DNA of 64,000 nt, taken from Dehalococcoidales bacterium (GTDB lineage Bacteria > Chloroflexota > Dehalococcoidia > Dehalococcoidales > UBA2162). The stretch is from contig CP070800.1 in NCBI GenBank assembly GCA_020343555.1, forward strand, positions 2,193,167 to 2,257,166. The letters are read 5' to 3'. This document shows, one piece after another, positions 27,066 through 36,725 of this stretch (the stretch's first letter is position 1; each line of letters begins with the position of its first letter). Under the pieces are notes generated by a model that was not told the origin of the DNA, did not search any database, and worked only from the letters and a program-made list of their open reading frames with translations. The position numbers and the translations under genes are program-made.

Positions 27066-28886
27066 CTAGAAAGGTCTGCCGCCCGGCCAGAGTTCGTTGG
27101 CTTCGTTTTCCATGCCCAGCTCGAGCAGTTTTTCTTTCTTCGGTTTTGCCGTGTTCATGTCCCAGTTAAGTGCCCCGAAAGCCCAGTACGCCTGCTGCAT
27201 AGCATCGACGCTCACGTTAGCAAGGGGGCCTTCCTTTTGCGGCGGATCACCGGTAATCCTCGGGTGAACTTCAATTTCAAGCGGATTGATGCCTTCACGC
27301 AGGTTGAACAGGTGACGCATCACCAGGATTCTCTCGCCGCACTTCAGCAGTTCATCCATCGACCGTTCCAGTCCTGTAGCACCTGCCATATAATCTGGAA
27401 TCAATCTAGTGGTTGGACCCATAAAACCAAAAAGACAGCAGCCAACCGCATTCACTATGTGCGTAGAAAAGCTGGATGGGCCGAAAGCCTGCGTGTGCCT
27501 TCCGGGTGTCGGTTCGACGTGGAATCTTGCGGTAGCTGTCTCGCCGCCCATTCCGAACAGCTTCGGATCATGCATACCGAGTTCCTGACCACCGATGTGT
27601 ATGGCATACTGGTCAGAGTCCTTTCCTATCTTTTCTGCGGCAACCTTAACGCCGTCAGCCAGGATATCTCCGAGGCCTTCTCTCTTTGCCAGTTTCCAGG
27701 TCATGTCGACTATTGCCTTGTGGTTACCCCAGGTCAGTTCGATACCATCGGTATCTGCCTTGGTAAGAATACCATTCTCGTAGCACTCCATCGCGAATGC
27801 AACCACACAGCCACCGGAAATGGTATCGATACCGTACAGGTTACAGATATGACTTGCCATTGCGATTGATTCTCTGTTGTTGTTCAGACATAACGGACCG
27901 AAAGTCGCCTGTGTTTCATATTCAGGGCGACGGTTACCGGCCGGATAGTTATATTCACCCGTTCCCGCTTTCAACGATGCCTGGCAGGCAATAGGACACT
28001 GCCAGCAGCCGAATCTCTTGTCCAGGTGTTCTATTGTTGCATCACCGGTTAAAGTAGAGATATCGGGTAGATCGACCACACCGATACCACCCCAGTTTTT
28101 TATCGGGGTATCGCCGCTGTGCGTTGAACCGGCTGTTATCGATGATGTTCCATATGTATGGAAATTGTCGAGCATGGAACCTCCCCCGGGGCCTGGTGTT
28201 CGTAAAGCATCGACTTGTTGCTTTCTTGCAGTCATCATCCGCTCTCTATCGGCAAGTTCAAGACTACTTTGATCGCCTATCGCTACTACAGCCTTCAGCC
28301 GTTTTGATCCCATAACTGCTCCGAGTCCGGATCGTCCGGCTGCGGCGCCTTTCTCGGTGACTATACAGGAAATAAGAGAGACCTGCTCACCGAAGGGACC
28401 GATGCAAATTACTTCCGTACCTTTCCCATGCTTGTCTCTCAGTACTTCTTCGGTCTCATAGCAGTCTTTACCCCAGACCTCTCCAGCATCGACCAGTTCG
28501 GCCTTGCCGTCGTTGACCAGAAGATATACTGGTTTTTCGGATATTCCCGTGAAAAATACTGCGTCGTATCCGGCAAATTTTAGTGTCGGTCCGAATATTC
28601 CTCCAGAATTTGCGTCACCCCAGCCGCCTGTCAGTGGTGACTTGGCTACAGCGACATATCGTGCACCGGTAGGAGTCGGGGTACCGGTAAGAGGTCCTGT
28701 TACGATTCCCAGCATGTTATCCGGACCCAGAGGATCTACGCCCGGTTTCATCCTGTCGTATAATACCCTTGCTCCAAGGCCGTATCCGCCGAGATAGTCA
28801 CGGTAAAGGCTGTCATCGGGGACTTCCTCCTCAATCATTCCTGTACTCAAGTTAACGAATAGAAGCTTCCCTGCATATCCTTTCAA
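27066..28886 (-). CDS. Aldehyde ferredoxin oxidoreductase (AOR family), copy 1
   Basis: The 606-residue protein starts GYAGKLLFVNLSTG, the usual AOR N-terminus, and includes the pterin-contacting GGWGDANSGG and GLGAVMGSKRLKAV segments. The 4Fe-4S site is CWQCPIAC in the middle, with a late cysteine in NAVGCC as probable fourth ligand. The family oxidises aldehydes to acids with ferredoxin, using a tungsten or molybdenum bispterin. The length is normal. A hairpin lies after the stop; the SDR gene is divergent. Three AORs occur in this window, with different C-terminal halves, so each probably has its own substrate. The actual aldehyde cannot be named. Confidence 0.9.
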   Translation of the reverse strand: MKGYAGKLLFVNLSTGMIEEEVPDDSLYRDYLGGYGLGARVLYDRMKPGVDPLGPDNMLGIVTGPLTGTPTPTGARYVAVAKSPLTGGWGDANSGGIFGPTLKFAGYDAVFFTGISEKPVYLLVNDGKAELVDAGEVWGKDCYETEEVLRDKHGKGTEVICIGPFGEQVSLISCIVTEKGAAAGRSGLGAVMGSKRLKAVVAIGDQSSLELADRERMMTARKQQVDALRTPGPGGGSMLDNFHTYGTSSITAGSTHSGDTPIKNWGGIGVVDLPDISTLTGDATIEHLDKRFGCWQCPIACQASLKAGTGEYNYPAGNRRPEYETQATFGPLCLNNNRESIAMASHICNLYGIDTISGGCVVAFAMECYENGILTKADTDGIELTWGNHKAIVDMTWKLAKREGLGDILADGVKVAAEKIGKDSDQYAIHIGGQELGMHDPKLFGMGGETATARFHVEPTPGRHTQAFGPSSFSTHIVNAVGCCLFGFMGPTTRLIPDYMAGATGLERSMDELLKCGERILVMRHLFNLREGINPLEIEVHPRITGDPPQKEGPLANVSVDAMQQAYWAFGALNWDMNTAKPKKEKLLELGMENEANELWPGGRPF

Positions 28887-29145
28887 CCTTTCAAACCTCC
28901 TCTCTATTTATGTTGTTGCAGTTTCATCTACACGAACTGGTAGATATCTTGGTGCAATGTAATTTTCAATCCTGCCTGTTTAATACTCTATTTTTACACA
29001 GATACTCGCATGTCTCAAGTTTTTATCGAAAGATAGTACCCGGTCAGTGAGAGAAATAATTTGGCATACGAGTTTGTTTCGCATAAAATAATTACAATTT
29101 TAAATAAACGACATATAATTGATTTGGTTGAAAAGGAGAAGAATC

Positions 29146-29982
29146 ATGGACAGAGTAAAGGGAAAAGCAGCCATAGTGACCGGTGGTGCCAATGGTATCG
29201 GAGAAGCAACTGCTAAACTCCTGGCAAAAGAAGGAGCCTGTGTGGCTATTGTAGATATCGACGATGAAAACGGAGAAAGGGTTGCTGAAGAAATAGTAGC
29301 CGCTGGCGGTGACGCGGTTTACAGGCACGCGGATATTACCAGCGAGGAAGAAGTCTCAAAGGCTTTTACGGATTTTTACAATAAGTTCGGCAAGCTGCAT
29401 ATTCTGGTCAATAATGCCGGCGTTGCCGGTATGCGGGAACCTGCCCACAAAGCCAGCGTCCGGGATTTCGATAGAATAATGGATATAAACCTGAAAGGAA
29501 CGTTCATTTGTACCAAGTATGCCGTGCCTTATATTCTGAAAACCGGACCCGGCAGTGTTGTTAATGTGTGTTCTATTTACGGCATCGTCGCCTCGGATGT
29601 GCCCATATATGACACCTCCAAGGGCGGTATGCGTGCCATGACGAAATCGGACGCCATTCTTTATTCCAGGGATAACATCCGTTTCAACTCCGTCCATCCC
29701 GGCAATGTCAAGACCCCCCTCTTCGAAAAACTGGTTAACGAGATAGATCCTCTAGGAGTAGAACATGCCGACTATATGCTTTCCGTTACCAATCCTCTCA
29801 ACCGCATGGGTACTCCGGAAGACATCGCCTATGGCATTTTGTACCTTGCATCTGACGAGTCCAGCTATGTTAACGGTACCGAACTGGTTATCGATGGTGG
29901 TTTCATCAATATGCCATTTCCTGTCTATGAAACTAATACCACTGACTGGACTACTATTAATTACTACGACAAACCTGAATAA
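29146..29982 (+). CDS. Short-chain dehydrogenase/reductase (SDR)
   Basis: Start is the ATG at 29146, with AAGGAGAAG upstream, giving 278 residues. Landmarks are the TGGANGIGEA NAD(P) loop near residue 14, an acidic residue ending strand 2 (VDIDDEN), which favours NAD over NADP, LVNNAGVAG, catalytic Ser in NVCSIYG, and YDTSKGG (YxxxK). The C-terminal segment VNGTELVIDGGF is typical for classical SDRs. The enzyme reversibly oxidises an alcohol to a ketone or aldehyde. It is divergent from AOR copy 1, with about 260 bases between them for two promoters. Substrate unknown. Confidence 0.92.
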   Translation: MDRVKGKAAIVTGGANGIGEATAKLLAKEGACVAIVDIDDENGERVAEEIVAAGGDAVYRHADITSEEEVSKAFTDFYNKFGKLHILVNNAGVAGMREPAHKASVRDFDRIMDINLKGTFICTKYAVPYILKTGPGSVVNVCSIYGIVASDVPIYDTSKGGMRAMTKSDAILYSRDNIRFNSVHPGNVKTPLFEKLVNEIDPLGVEHADYMLSVTNPLNRMGTPEDIAYGILYLASDESSYVNGTELVIDGGFINMPFPVYETNTTDWTTINYYDKPE

Positions 29983-30496
29983 GAGATAAGGTTTTGACAG
30001 GAGCGTTTTATCAATAGGGAATGTTTCTTAATGTTTTTCCAAGTACGTATAATAACTCCTGGTATCCGGATCAATCTTCATTTCAGACTTTGGGACATTG
30101 TGAGTTTAGATAATACCGATCTACAAATTAAATTGAACAGGATGTTTATTCTAAAGGAGTCTGATATTTAGAGCAGTATTAAAAACTGTAGATAATTAAT
30201 AGCTGGGTAATAGAATGGTTATTCTTTCAGCTTAATGAATGAGACAAATATCGTTATCTTGGATTTCATACCGTACCTGTTTGTAAGTCGTTTGTAATGT
30301 TTTTTTAATACCTAGTCTTCTTTATTAATTTATTTTTAACATCTCACGTGTATAGTACATATGTATCAACGCTAACTTTAGTATCAGTTATTTGTATCAA
30401 TAGTTATCAACTAAGATTCTTTTGTATGTTAAAAAACTGACCGGTATCAGTTAGCATAAATACAGACGAATGTTTCTATTGTAAGGTGGTTTGAAT
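29983..30496. other. AT-rich intergenic region upstream of the coiled-coil gene
   Basis: These 514 bases show no convincing gene. They are noticeably richer in A+T than the flanks. The right half carries the repeated TATCA motif listed separately, followed by an AAGGTGG ribosome site at 30484-30490 for the coiled-coil gene. Confidence 0.6.
30364..30452 (+). promoter_or_regulatory. Five iterated TATCA[A/G][C/T] motifs with a terminal dyad
   Basis: TATCAAC, TATCAGT, TATCAAT, TATCAAC and TATCAGT begin at 30364, 30382, 30395, 30405 and 30445; four of the five have G before them. The last copy is part of a dyad, AACTGA (30435-30440) and TCAGTT (30447-30452). The cluster lies 45-135 bases before the coiled-coil start codon, a typical position for regulator binding. 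Confidence 0.4.
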
Positions 30497-31747
30497 ATGA
30501 GTACAGACAAGCAATCTGACTACAGGATGATGTCTCGTGACAACGAGATAATAAAATCGGCATTGCATAATGTAGAAGAAAATAGAGAAATGATGGATGA
30601 CTTAGAGTCAACTGCTGATACCACCCGTACGCGTAATGAAGAAATGCAAGAACTGACGGGATTACCCATGTCAGATATTAAAGAAGCTTTAGAGAGAGCG
30701 GAAAAAGTTAACAGTCTCTCACAACAGACAATTAAGAGCACGAGAAAATCTATTCTTGAAGCGATCGAAAAAGCCATTGCGGATGCGAAGCAAACAACGG
30801 AAGAAATAAAAAAAGCTTTTAGTGAGATACTAATCCGTGTCGAGAGTGTTCAAAAGGAATCTATTGAGTCTAGACAGACAGCAGATTCGATCGTATCAGA
30901 GTTCTCCCAGCTTTTAAGTAAGGCAGAATCTATCAATGAAGCCAGTAAAGAAACTACTAAAATAGCCGAGGGATCACTGAAAGCTATGACGCAAGCGCTT
31001 GAAAAAAGCGAGCTTGAAAATGAGTCAGCGAAAACATCCGTTGAAGATATGAAAGATAAAGTTCAAAAAGCTGTAGATTCAGCTTCGTCAGCATCCAGAG
31101 AAGCTGAACAAGTAGCAAACCAAAAAACAGAAACGTTACTTGAATCCGTAGAGCAAATGAGAAAAGAAATCACAGATCTGTCAGAAAATTCTTCGCAGGA
31201 AGTTGAGGCTGTGTTTGAAAAGATAAGTACCGAAGTAGAGGGATTACTAGGATCTTTAACCACGATTTCTCAAGAAGCTATGAAGAAAACAGAAAAGGTA
31301 CAGTCTGAAGTTAAAGATGCGGTCGTTGCTTCGGAAACGACTATAAAGCAGGTAGCTGAAGCAGCCGTAAAAGGGGCAGAGCAAGCGATCAAGGAATCAA
31401 TCGAAATTTCCAAGGATACAATCGATAGAACTGAGAAAATGAATAAGAAGGTCCTGGAAATTAAAGCCAGAGCCGAGATGTCAATACAAGCCTATCAGGA
31501 TACACTGGCTTTCACGGATAAATTACAAGAGGATATAAAGGCCGCTAGGCAAAAAGCTAAAAGTATATCAAGTCAACTTGAGGATACTGTGAAACAATTC
31601 GACGGATATGATCTTACAGAGGACACGGGGCTGGTAGAAGAGACGAACGAAAAAACATCCAAACCAAAAGCTCAGAACGACGTTGATGAGAGTAAAGAAA
31701 AAACGTCTACAGATACTAAAACCAATCAACCCGTGAAGCCATCCTAG
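30497..31747 (+). CDS. Long soluble coiled-coil protein of unknown function
   Basis: The ATG at 30497 has AAGGTGG six bases upstream; the product has 416 residues. Almost the whole length (about 15-370) is rich in Glu, Lys, Ser, Ala and Thr with heptad spacing of hydrophobic residues and no proline-rich breaks, so a long alpha-helical coiled coil is expected. There is no signal peptide or membrane span and no cysteine. The tail (about 375-416) is acidic and low-complexity. Segments such as SASREAEQVANQKTE superficially resemble chemoreceptor signalling helices, but the conserved receptor hairpin tip is missing. It converges on the degenerate NarL-like gene and shares a bidirectional terminator with it. 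Function not recognised; scaffold or filament-like roles are possible. Confidence 0.8.
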   Translation: MSTDKQSDYRMMSRDNEIIKSALHNVEENREMMDDLESTADTTRTRNEEMQELTGLPMSDIKEALERAEKVNSLSQQTIKSTRKSILEAIEKAIADAKQTTEEIKKAFSEILIRVESVQKESIESRQTADSIVSEFSQLLSKAESINEASKETTKIAEGSLKAMTQALEKSELENESAKTSVEDMKDKVQKAVDSASSASREAEQVANQKTETLLESVEQMRKEITDLSENSSQEVEAVFEKISTEVEGLLGSLTTISQEAMKKTEKVQSEVKDAVVASETTIKQVAEAAVKGAEQAIKESIEISKDTIDRTEKMNKKVLEIKARAEMSIQAYQDTLAFTDKLQEDIKAARQKAKSISSQLEDTVKQFDGYDLTEDTGLVEETNEKTSKPKAQNDVDESKEKTSTDTKTNQPVKPS

Positions 31748-31778
31748 GTAAATAATTAATTTGTTATCTCAAAAACTC

Positions 31779-31839
31779 CGGGACTTCATCTGACATTTCG
31801 AGTAGATCAATAAGACAGATAATGTTAGATGAAGTCCCG
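31779..31839. terminator. Bidirectional terminator between convergent genes
   Basis: CGGGACTTCATCTGAC (31779-31794) pairs with GTTAGATGAAGTCCCG (31824-31839) over 16 bp with one G-U pair. ATTTATTTT follows on the plus strand, and a T-run (TTTTT) follows shortly on the minus strand. It ends the coiled-coil gene and the NarL-like gene. Confidence 0.85.
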
Positions 31840-31841
31840 AT

Positions 31842-33695
31842 TTATTTTACCTGGTCGGTTATTGGGCTTAATTTGAGATTGATAATGCCATTTCCCTCAG
31901 AGGTATTTTCTAGTATAGGGATATCGTTAAAGATTTGAAGAAGATTAGCAGGATCCTGTCCTGAAATTACGAGAACATGCTCGTGCGCAGTCCCTTTGCG
32001 AAGGATTATATTCAGGCCATCTATTTTTGTTATGATCGATTCGAGGTTCTCCAGTTGTCTACCATCAACCGGTGCTTGTATGAACACGGGGACTCCCAAA
32101 TCTTTTACCGATGATGCTATTTCTCCTTGGCTGAGTTGATGTCCCGCCTGTGTTACACCTTTCCCTTTCCCATTTACACTATTTGCAGTTTTCTTTCTAT
32201 CCTTTTCTAATACAGGATTCTCTTTTCGATGATCATTTTGCAAAGACTGGTTGTTTTTTGTACCAGCCTTATTATCTTTTTTTATTGAAAAACTGAACCA
32301 TTTTGATTTTTGTTTCATCGGTTCATCATTTACTATTACCGGTAAATCCCTGGCAGTATCAAACACGTCTTGTGGCAAATTTCGGTGTTCTTCGGCTCGG
32401 GGTACTACATACTCATTTGTTTCAATATCTGGATTTTGAATCTTATCTACCTTTTCGAGGTGCATATCTTCTGAAATATGTACAGAATTTAAACCATAAT
32501 CGTGATCGATCATCTTAAAATCATCGGCTATCTGATCTCCGGCTTCCATCATAACGACCGGTGGTGACTCGTCGTTATTTCCAACCGTATTGGTATCTTT
32601 TTTATTGCTACTGGGAGGTTTTTCAAATAATTCCTCTGTATAAGGAATTGACATGCCGGAATCATACGCTATATCCATTTCTTCATCTAACTCATTGGAA
32701 CGTTCGGTGACAGTACCCGACAAAAGTTCGTCGTTATCTTCATTTGTCGTACTATCCTGTTTAACATCACCAGGATGTTTTTCATGTTCGATTTCAGGTA
32801 AGTTCACAGGATGTCCATTAGCTGCAGTTAGTTTATTGAGAGTATCCTGTAATTCTTTTTTTAATACTTCGAAACCATCCCATATAGACGAAGTATTTTC
32901 GTTACTGAGATCGTTTACGTTAACAGTATTTTCCTCAGGAGTGCGAAGATCGGTCGTTTGTGTATCTGTGTCAATTTCTACGGATTTTGCATCATATGAT
33001 TGATCATGTGTAATGGATATTTCTGATGATTGAGTTGAAAACTCACAGAAGCTGTTAAAAACTAATTTGCCATATACATCAGTAAGATGTTGCATGATGT
33101 CATTTTCACTATTTACGCCGCCAGAGATTAATTGGTCGACAGTATAGCCATTCGCAACCTGATGCAATATTTCTCTTTCTTCATATGAAAGTGATTTATT
33201 TGTAGTAGCTCCATCGAAAGTATTACCATTGAGGTCGGATTCCATGTCCTTGATAATCAGCCGGGCGATTTCTGGCTTTGCCAGCGTGTCAATTATGGGA
33301 TGTTCACCGTTCGAAACTTTCCTTATGCAGGTAACAAGTTCATCTGAATGCACTCCGGTCGTTAAGAATGCACTTATACCGGTACCTAATGCAGTATATA
33401 CCAGTTCATCATCAATATCTTCAAACAAAATAATTATAGAAACTTCGGGATATAATACTTTGATGGTTTTAAGGTAATCAAAAATCAAAGGATCGTTCTC
33501 GCCTATCGAGATAATTACTATTTCCGGCGGTAGAGAATTTATAGAATCGGCAAGATTTTCAGAGTTATCGAGGTCACCGACAAGGTGTATATCATCACAC
33601 TGGGAAAAAATAGCTTTAACACCATTACACAGAAACTCTTGTTGTATCACCAGAAGGATCTTAATAATCTCGGTATTTGTTTCACTCACATTCAT
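31842..33695 (-). CDS. Degenerate NarL-like regulator with long disordered linker
   Basis: The 617-residue protein has a receiver-like domain (about 10-125), but the phosphoacceptor position is serine (VIISIGEND) and the N-terminal acidic pocket reads LVIQQE, so it cannot be phosphorylated in the usual way. Residues about 165-215 (LSYEEREILHQVANGYTVDQL, then a helix ending VYGKL) resemble the LuxR/NarL helix-turn-helix in degraded form. A very acidic, Ser/Thr/Asn-rich low-complexity region (about 215-520) follows. The last about 90 residues form a compact domain (PVFIQAPVDGRQLENLES, LNIILRKG, LVISGQDP) that I do not recognise. Whether it binds DNA is uncertain. It may act with the convergent coiled-coil protein. 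Confidence 0.75.
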   Translation of the reverse strand: MNVSETNTEIIKILLVIQQEFLCNGVKAIFSQCDDIHLVGDLDNSENLADSINSLPPEIVIISIGENDPLIFDYLKTIKVLYPEVSIIILFEDIDDELVYTALGTGISAFLTTGVHSDELVTCIRKVSNGEHPIIDTLAKPEIARLIIKDMESDLNGNTFDGATTNKSLSYEEREILHQVANGYTVDQLISGGVNSENDIMQHLTDVYGKLVFNSFCEFSTQSSEISITHDQSYDAKSVEIDTDTQTTDLRTPEENTVNVNDLSNENTSSIWDGFEVLKKELQDTLNKLTAANGHPVNLPEIEHEKHPGDVKQDSTTNEDNDELLSGTVTERSNELDEEMDIAYDSGMSIPYTEELFEKPPSSNKKDTNTVGNNDESPPVVMMEAGDQIADDFKMIDHDYGLNSVHISEDMHLEKVDKIQNPDIETNEYVVPRAEEHRNLPQDVFDTARDLPVIVNDEPMKQKSKWFSFSIKKDNKAGTKNNQSLQNDHRKENPVLEKDRKKTANSVNGKGKGVTQAGHQLSQGEIASSVKDLGVPVFIQAPVDGRQLENLESIITKIDGLNIILRKGTAHEHVLVISGQDPANLLQIFNDIPILENTSEGNGIINLKLSPITDQVK

Positions 33696-33990
33696 TAACT
33701 CTAATTATATTATATTATTCTCTCCTATTCGGTGTATGGAAATGTATAAAGAAATCATAATGTTTACATTAAAATTTCGTTAAGTTTCTTTTTGGGTTTG
33801 TTTTGAGTTATACGGGAGTAGAATACAACAAAAACTAGAGTGGCTATAGACATAAACACTATTTATAGAATTCATGGCAACTATACTCATTTTTCGTAAC
33901 TATTTCACTTATTGACAACTGTAAAGTTGAACTCTATAATGAGCGAAATGTTCGTATACAAGTAATTTAGTATTATCGTGGTACGAGATA
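33696..33990. other. AT-rich divergent intergenic region
   Basis: The 295 bases separate the NarL-like gene (minus) and a small membrane protein gene (plus). The sequence is very AT-rich, including a TATTATATTATATTATT-like stretch near 33705-33720. Promoters for both genes are expected, but no clear -35/-10 pair, hairpin or repeat was found. Confidence 0.5.
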
Positions 33991-34419
33991 ATGGTGGTAA
34001 AAAGTGATAAAAGATCAGTACGTATCATGAGGTGGATTGCACGATGTGTAGGGTTATTTCTGGTTATAGGTTTATTATTTGGTTCAGAAGATACATTTTC
34101 AATGGCTACTTTGACAGAGGTGGAATACTTCAAAGCAGTTACTTTTAAATTAGTGTATTTTTGTATGACTATGGCTTCGATAACAGGGCTGGTTGGATAT
34201 GTACTTACTTGGCGGAAAGAACTTCCGGGTGGAATATTACTAGTCCTTACCGGCATAGCTATGAGTTTGATATCTTACCAGGATGAATGGTTTTATACAC
34301 AAGCATACAAACAGGATGATTCTTTAATATTCGTTATCCTGTTTGGACTGGTATACCTGGTACCGGGTGTTCTTTTCATCATTTCATGGTGGATGACGAA
34401 GAAAGAAGTCGCGGTTTAG
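33991..34419 (+). CDS. Small integral membrane protein of unknown function, four spans
   Basis: The 142-residue protein has four hydrophobic segments, roughly residues 14-31 (WIARCVGLFLVIGLLFG), 47-70, 79-97 and 112-135 (FVILFGLVYLVPGVLFIISWW). Short charged loops and a Lys-Lys-Glu end suggest a cytoplasmic tail. The ATG at 33991 lacks a good ribosome site; a later ATG at 34027 would remove only the N-terminal polar stretch. No enzymatic motif is visible. Small four-helix membrane proteins of this sort are common and mostly uncharacterised. It lies 25 bases before tRNA-Pro, which is on the other strand. Confidence 0.65.
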   Translation: MVVKSDKRSVRIMRWIARCVGLFLVIGLLFGSEDTFSMATLTEVEYFKAVTFKLVYFCMTMASITGLVGYVLTWRKELPGGILLVLTGIAMSLISYQDEWFYTQAYKQDDSLIFVILFGLVYLVPGVLFIISWWMTKKEVAV

Positions 34420-34443
34420 CAGAAATGGACTAAGATGAAAAAA

Positions 34444-34517
34444 TCGGGGTGAGAGGACTTGAACCTCCGACCTCAGCGTCCCAAACGCTGCGCGCTAGCC
34501 GACTGCGCCACACCCCG
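34444..34517 (-). tRNA. tRNA-Pro (anticodon TGG)
   Basis: The minus strand folds as a complete cloverleaf: acceptor CGGGGTG/CACCCCG, D-stem GCGC, anticodon stem CAGCG/CGCTG around TTTGGGA, and a T-loop TTCAAGT. The anticodon is TGG, reading CCA and wobble proline codons. Discriminator base A at 34444; CCA is not encoded. Confidence 0.95.
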
Positions 34518-34570
34518 TTGAACAGTACTTATTTTACCATAATTGCACACCTGTTCCCATAATAAAAAAA

Positions 34571-34590
34571 AGTCCCTTGGAAACGGGACT
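34571..34590. terminator. Bidirectional rho-independent terminator after porB
   Basis: AGTCCC (34571-34576) and GGGACT (34585-34590) form a 6-bp stem, extended by flanking A-run/T-run pairing. On the minus strand it is followed by TTTTTTTT, and on the plus strand by CTTTTTTT. It lies 25 bases past the porB stop. Confidence 0.9.
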
Positions 34591-34614
34591 CTTTTTTTCG
34601 AGGTGTATTAAGTA

Positions 34615-35550
34615 CTATCTCTGACTGTCTTCCACCAGTTTCATCAGTTTCTCGTATTCTTCGTCGGTTCTTTCCTGGATCAACTTTATGTCATCTTCAG
34701 AAAGGTGACGGAACCTACGCTGTGGTTTCAGGTATTCTTGAACCGGCTTGCGGTTAGCTACTTTCATGCTGAGAGTATACTTACCGTTCTCTACTTCGTA
34801 AAGAGGAAAGACACCGGTCTGCACCGCCAGTTTACCTATTTCAATTCCCATTTCCAGAGCAGTTCCCCAGCCGGTTGGACATACCGAAAAGATATGAACA
34901 TAGGCAGGACCGTTAGTGTCTGCTGCTTTCTTGACTTTTTCCATGAGATCGAAGGGGTAACTCGGACAGGCAGTAGCAACATACGGTATATTATGAGCCG
35001 CAGCGATCAGTGGCATGTTCTTTTTCCAGGTGACCTGACCGATACTCTTTTTCCCTGCCGGAGCGGTTGTTGTCGATGCGCCGTACGGCGTCGCGGACGA
35101 ACGTTGAATACCGGTATTCATATATGCCTCGTTATCCCAGCAAATATATATGAAATCATGACCTCTCTCAAGCGCACCTGAAAGAGCCTGGAGACCGATA
35201 TCGCTGGTTCCCCCATCGCCAGCAGAAGCAACGACATTTACCCTCTTTTTGGGTTTGATGCCTTTACGCTGCATTGCTTTAATACCTGATTCTATACCAG
35301 AAGCGACAGCGGCAGTGTTCTCAAATAAAGTGTGTATCCAGGGCACACGCCAGGATGTCCAGGGAAGCTGAGAAGATACGATTTCCATACAGCCGGTGGC
35401 TGATACTACTATAGTATCGGGGCCCAGGGCTTTCATTGCCTGTCTTACGGCAAGTACCTCAACACAACCGATACAGGCGCGGTGGCCCGGAGCAAGGTAC
35501 TCCTCTTTTGTGACCTGTCTTTTTCCGTATTTTATGTAATTTTCTGTCAT
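34615..35550 (-). CDS. porB: Pyruvate:ferredoxin oxidoreductase beta subunit, PorB
   Basis: The 311-residue thiamine diphosphate subunit has CIGC and a later GC (VSATGCME) as cluster ligands near the N-terminus. The TPP motif is [20 protein letters not shown], with [18 protein letters not shown] after it. The stretch [26 protein letters not shown] is very like archaeal and bacterial pyruvate-specific PorB, which is why pyruvate is preferred over other 2-oxoacids. It transfers electrons to ferredoxin and makes acetyl-CoA, or works in reverse as pyruvate synthase. Its start shares one base with the porA stop. A strong terminator follows. Confidence 0.92.
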   Translation of the reverse strand: MTENYIKYGKRQVTKEEYLAPGHRACIGCVEVLAVRQAMKALGPDTIVVSATGCMEIVSSQLPWTSWRVPWIHTLFENTAAVASGIESGIKAMQRKGIKPKKRVNVVASAGDGGTSDIGLQALSGALERGHDFIYICWDNEAYMNTGIQRSSATPYGASTTTAPAGKKSIGQVTWKKNMPLIAAAHNIPYVATACPSYPFDLMEKVKKAADTNGPAYVHIFSVCPTGWGTALEMGIEIGKLAVQTGVFPLYEVENGKYTLSMKVANRKPVQEYLKPQRRFRHLSEDDIKLIQERTDEEYEKLMKLVEDSQR

Positions 35551-36725
35551 TATTCCCTCACTCCGTATATCTCGAATTCCCGATCGCTTCCCTTTTCGGC
35601 AATCTCGATCCCTTTATTGATGATCTCTTCAAATCCTGTAACAGTAACATCACGACCGCCGATACCGCCGATAACATTTGTAACCTTAGGCTTTTCCGCC
35701 TGGTTATATAGAGCAGATCTTACTTCGGCACATACCGGTCCAGACTGTCCGCCTAGTGAATATGCCCTGTCGAAAACTACCAGAGTTTCGATTCCCTTTA
35801 CCGCGTCGCGTAACTCCTGAGTCGGTAAAGGTCGCCATAAGCGTATCCTTACCAGACCTACATCTTTCCCTTCGTCACGCATTTTGTCGATGGTGGACAT
35901 AGCGGTCTGGCTGTAACTGCCTATTGTGAGTAACAAGGTTTTCGCGCCTTCGGTTCGATATGTTTCAACGGGAGCATAATTTCGACCAAATTGTTTTCCG
36001 AATTCATCCCAGACTTCGCAGATGATTTTCTTTGAATTCTGGAGGTTCTCTTCCTGTGCCCGTCGCGCTTCAGAATAAATAATCGGAGGAGCGAAGGTAC
36101 CCATCGACACGGGCTTTTCAGGATCAAGAGGAAGAGGATAATTATTACGAGGAAGGAATTTGTCCACATCTGCCTTATCTTCAATGAGTATAGGTTCTAT
36201 CATATGTGACAGGTGGAATCCATCGAGGTGAACCATAACCGGCAAAAGCACCCGTTTGTCTTCGCCAATCCTGAATGCACAGAGAACATTATCGAATACT
36301 TCCTGCCCATTCTCGGAAAATATTTGTATCCACCCGGTGTCGCGGACCGCCATCGCGTCCGAGTGATCGCCCCAGACGCTAAGTGGTGACGACAGGGCGC
36401 GATTGGCAACCGTCATGACAATAGGAAGCTGCATTGACGCTGCGCAGTACAGCACTTCATGCATCAGTTCAAGTCCCTGCCCGGCTGTAGCAGTAAATGT
36501 TCTGGCGCCGGCAGCGGATGAACCGAGACAGGCGCTCATTGCCGAGTGCTCGGATTCGACCGGAATATACGAAGCGTCAAGATCACCTTCAGCCACCAAC
36601 TCGGCAAGGTGTTCGACAATATGCGTTTGTGGAGTTATCGGATAAGCGGCAACGACGTCGACATCAGCCAATGTCGCGGCTTCGCCGATGGCGAGTGATA
36701 CTTCCATTCCTACTCTTTTTGCCAT
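35550..36725 (-). CDS. porA: Pyruvate:ferredoxin oxidoreductase alpha subunit, PorA
   Basis: The 391-residue subunit begins with the pyrimidine-binding domain: [12 protein letters not shown], then [32 protein letters not shown], both diagnostic of the POR alpha family. The conserved [12 protein letters not shown] and [15 protein letters not shown] follow. The second half is the transketolase C-terminal-like domain ([17 protein letters not shown]). It contains no Fe-S motif, as expected. It abuts porD (shared single base) and porB. Together with porC and porD this is the four-subunit ancestral POR arrangement. Confidence 0.93.
   Translation of the reverse strand: MAKRVGMEVSLAIGEAATLADVDVVAAYPITPQTHIVEHLAELVAEGDLDASYIPVESEHSAMSACLGSSAAGARTFTATAGQGLELMHEVLYCAASMQLPIVMTVANRALSSPLSVWGDHSDAMAVRDTGWIQIFSENGQEVFDNVLCAFRIGEDKRVLLPVMVHLDGFHLSHMIEPILIEDKADVDKFLPRNNYPLPLDPEKPVSMGTFAPPIIYSEARRAQEENLQNSKKIICEVWDEFGKQFGRNYAPVETYRTEGAKTLLLTIGSYSQTAMSTIDKMRDEGKDVGLVRIRLWRPLPTQELRDAVKGIETLVVFDRAYSLGGQSGPVCAEVRSALYNQAEKPKVTNVIGGIGGRDVTVTGFEEIINKGIEIAEKGSDREFEIYGVRE

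Noticed and set aside
29983..30496. CRISPR-like or tandem repeat array in the AT-rich gap
   Set aside because: The TATCA motif is only 7 bases, with irregular spacing of 10 to 40 bases, and no longer repeat unit is present; an operator cluster fits better.
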